From: Ulota crispa
Lineage: Eukaryota > Streptophyta > Bryopsida > Orthotrichales > Orthotrichaceae
Assembly: GCA_963920765.1 (NCBI GenBank)
Contig: OY987242.1
Span: forward strand, 4,428,789-4,492,788
Direction: 5' to 3'
Length of the DNA stretch: 64,000 nucleotides
A model generated the notes under the pieces. That model worked only from the letters and a program-made list of their open reading frames with translations, searched no databases and was not told where the DNA came from. Numbering within the stretch: the first letter of the stretch is position 1; every line of letters begins with the position of its first letter. Positions 62,401-64,000 of this stretch are shown piece after piece. Made by a program: the position numbers and the translations under genes.

Positions 62401-63998
62401 GAACTCATTATTGCAACTTACTTAAATGCACGCTTGTTGTCTGCATTTTCAGGTGGCTCCTCCACCACATAACGGAGCAATGCTTGAACTTGCGCCTTTG
62501 CACGCATGCTGTAATAGATAAACATTAAAGACTTAGAAAACTTGAATCAAGAGTTTCAGAGGCCACACAAAAGCTCACAATCTTCATTTTCATTCAACAA
62601 AGCTGCCCGTTATTTCGCGATCTGAGGGACATGTTCTTGTATGCAGGAATCATGAACTGCAGGCCTAATAAAAGAAAACTAGCAAGCAATCTAAGGCCTT
62701 CATAAACTAAACACCAGCATGAATACTTACAAATTGATGAGGCGGCTATTCAGAGCTTTGCATTCTTGGATGATCTCATCCTCATCCAGGAGCTCTTCCA
62801 GGGTAAAGCCATCTTTATCGAGCACCGACTCAACCTGAATGAGCAAACCCAGGCAACAGTCAGATATCCACATGAATCCAAACAAACTATGAGCAGATAG
62901 ACACAAGCAAAATCACACTTTTGCGGTATTTGATGCATGAAATTTTGAAAAAACCATTTATCTTCAAAAAAATAAGTAACTCGCAGAATTCGAAGCATAT
63001 CATCACGGACTACACAACCTGAGGTATAAAACGAGGATCGTACAAATTGTGCGATCCCTATAAGATAGGGTTACGGTAACACTTGGTTCATTTTCCGATT
63101 CCTACGTAATCATGCTGCCAACACAGAGGGCTGGGCGCACGGTTCGTCCACACACAGTACATAACATATGCAGTACATTGGACTGCACGCAGCGAGAATG
63201 AACCACTTCAGCAGCTCTCATTTATGGCCTCAAGGTTCTCCCATGGTCTGAACTGCAGTATCTTGAGCCTGAAATAACTAAGACTTTCTAAATTAAAAAA
63301 ATTTCAAGAGCCGCCAAGTCAAAAATAGTAATGACTCTGTGACAGTCAAAACAACCATCACTATACATTGACAGGCTGCACTAATAGACAAAGCTTCGTA
63401 AGGAAGACCCTAGAAAGTCGGGTTTTGGTCTTACATCAGCTATCCAGCGACGACAACGTCAGCTTGTCAACAATAGGATTTAGCCCCTCGTGTTCGAAGA
63501 AGTATATATCTATCGTGAATTTTCCTCCAACATTAAGATCCCGAAAACGCGTGGATCTACTGACGTCAAAACTACTTACATTACTTCTTTGCATTTGCCG
63601 AGGTTCAAAAATTCATAAATCATAAATCATACCGATATATTTCTCAATGAAATTGACGGTTATCATTCTGCTAGAGAAGGAACAAACGAGGCAAGTAGGA
63701 AAGACTAAGATGTGAGGGTTTGAACCACATAAATTAAATCTGAAAGTGCACCTCATAAAAATAACGATTTTGACATTGCAGGTTCCCAATAAATTGGAGA
63801 AAGTGCATCCACGAAACAGAGGGAAGGTAAGGTCACCTCGACACAATTCATATAGAAACAGGCATATCTTTGACGAAAAAGGAAAAGGCAAATAGAAAGC
63901 TTTCCCCTGATTCTGCAAAGTGGCGCGTTATGATTGCAGCAAATTAAATAAAAACTCACCGGAGACGTGGTCGAAAGGCCAGCTACGCGCCAAAACAT
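56423..63998 (-). CDS. SAPS-domain regulatory subunit of protein phosphatase 6 (SIT4-associated)
   Basis: Twenty-one exons join in frame to give 830 aa: 63960-63998, 62731-62834, 62422-62508, 62158-62233, 61794-61868, 61478-61531, 61100-61159, 60866-60982, 60478-60572, 59975-60180, 59715-59812, 59490-59593, 59183-59348, 58762-58881, 58593-58675, 58284-58428, 58078-58107, 57818-57888, 57246-57643, 56840-56986 and 56423-56640. The start MFWRVAGLSTTSP, the helical-repeat SAPS core (about 100-470, with LLRKTVPMM, LVRLVGGEEHIY, SLSVCISLLDPKR and LHHHVESIITSCLES), the acidic segment after 500 and NWFAFQDD near 590 all match plant SAPS proteins. These bind and target the PP6-type catalytic subunit. 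Full-length by family standards; the acidic tail (about 577-830) is less conserved. The promoter lies beyond the window edge. Confidence 0.93.
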
Positions 63999-64000
63999 TT

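Overview
The window is nuclear DNA of a land plant. The reasons are U2-type GT-AG introns in every gene, plant-type gene families (an SBT2-clade subtilase, plant eIF4B, BRICK1, a plant SAPS/PP6 regulator), a nuclear-type tRNA-Thr, interstitial CCCTAAA motifs and telo-boxes, and a dense load of small plant transposons (Tourist, CACTA, Mutator and hAT MITEs). A seed-free plant such as a bryophyte fits the compact genes and long AT-rich intergenic DNA, but I cannot name the species. Two 200-N scaffold gaps lie inside the two eIF4B copies.

Layout. 1-3.4 kb: Tourist-like and CACTA-like MITEs, then a GC-richer leader region. 3.44-8.86 kb (+): a ten-exon SBT2-type subtilase (839 aa by my splice model). 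8.9-16.4 kb: AT-rich intergenic DNA with three tandem-repeat arrays and foldback elements. 16.55-18.91 kb (+): eIF4B copy 1. 18.9-27 kb: intergenic, with a 1.85 kb TTAA-bounded element and other palindromes. 26.99-27.38 kb (-): a two-exon BRICK1/HSPC300 gene (79 aa). 27.4-34.2 kb: nested MITEs, a 1.15 kb palindrome, a tRNA-Thr pseudogene split by a MITE, and a Helitron-like unit. 34.21-34.29 kb (-): intact tRNA-Thr(UGU). 34.82-38.06 kb (+): a TAF1B/Rrn7-like Pol I initiation factor (671 aa). 38-43.7 kb: repeats only. 43.69-46.05 kb (-): eIF4B copy 2, inverted relative to copy 1. 46-56.4 kb: intergenic, with chains of TTAA-bounded elements. 56.42-64.0 kb (-): a 21-exon SAPS-domain PP6 regulatory subunit (830 aa), complete from start codon to stop.

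The genes are ordinary housekeeping genes: translation initiation, Pol I transcription, actin nucleation control, phosphatase regulation, secreted proteolysis. They form no operon or pathway. The most unusual content lies between them. A family of at least a dozen elements starts TTAA-CCC(C/T)T and ends with the mirror image, with TTAA on both sides. One copy sits in only one arm of a palindrome while the other arm keeps an empty TTAA site, which is direct evidence of TTAA-targeted insertion. This is the signature of piggyBac-type transposition, which as far as I recall is not established in land plants. Also notable are an inverted eIF4B pair that looks homogenised by gene conversion, and a tRNA gene used as a Tourist-type insertion target.
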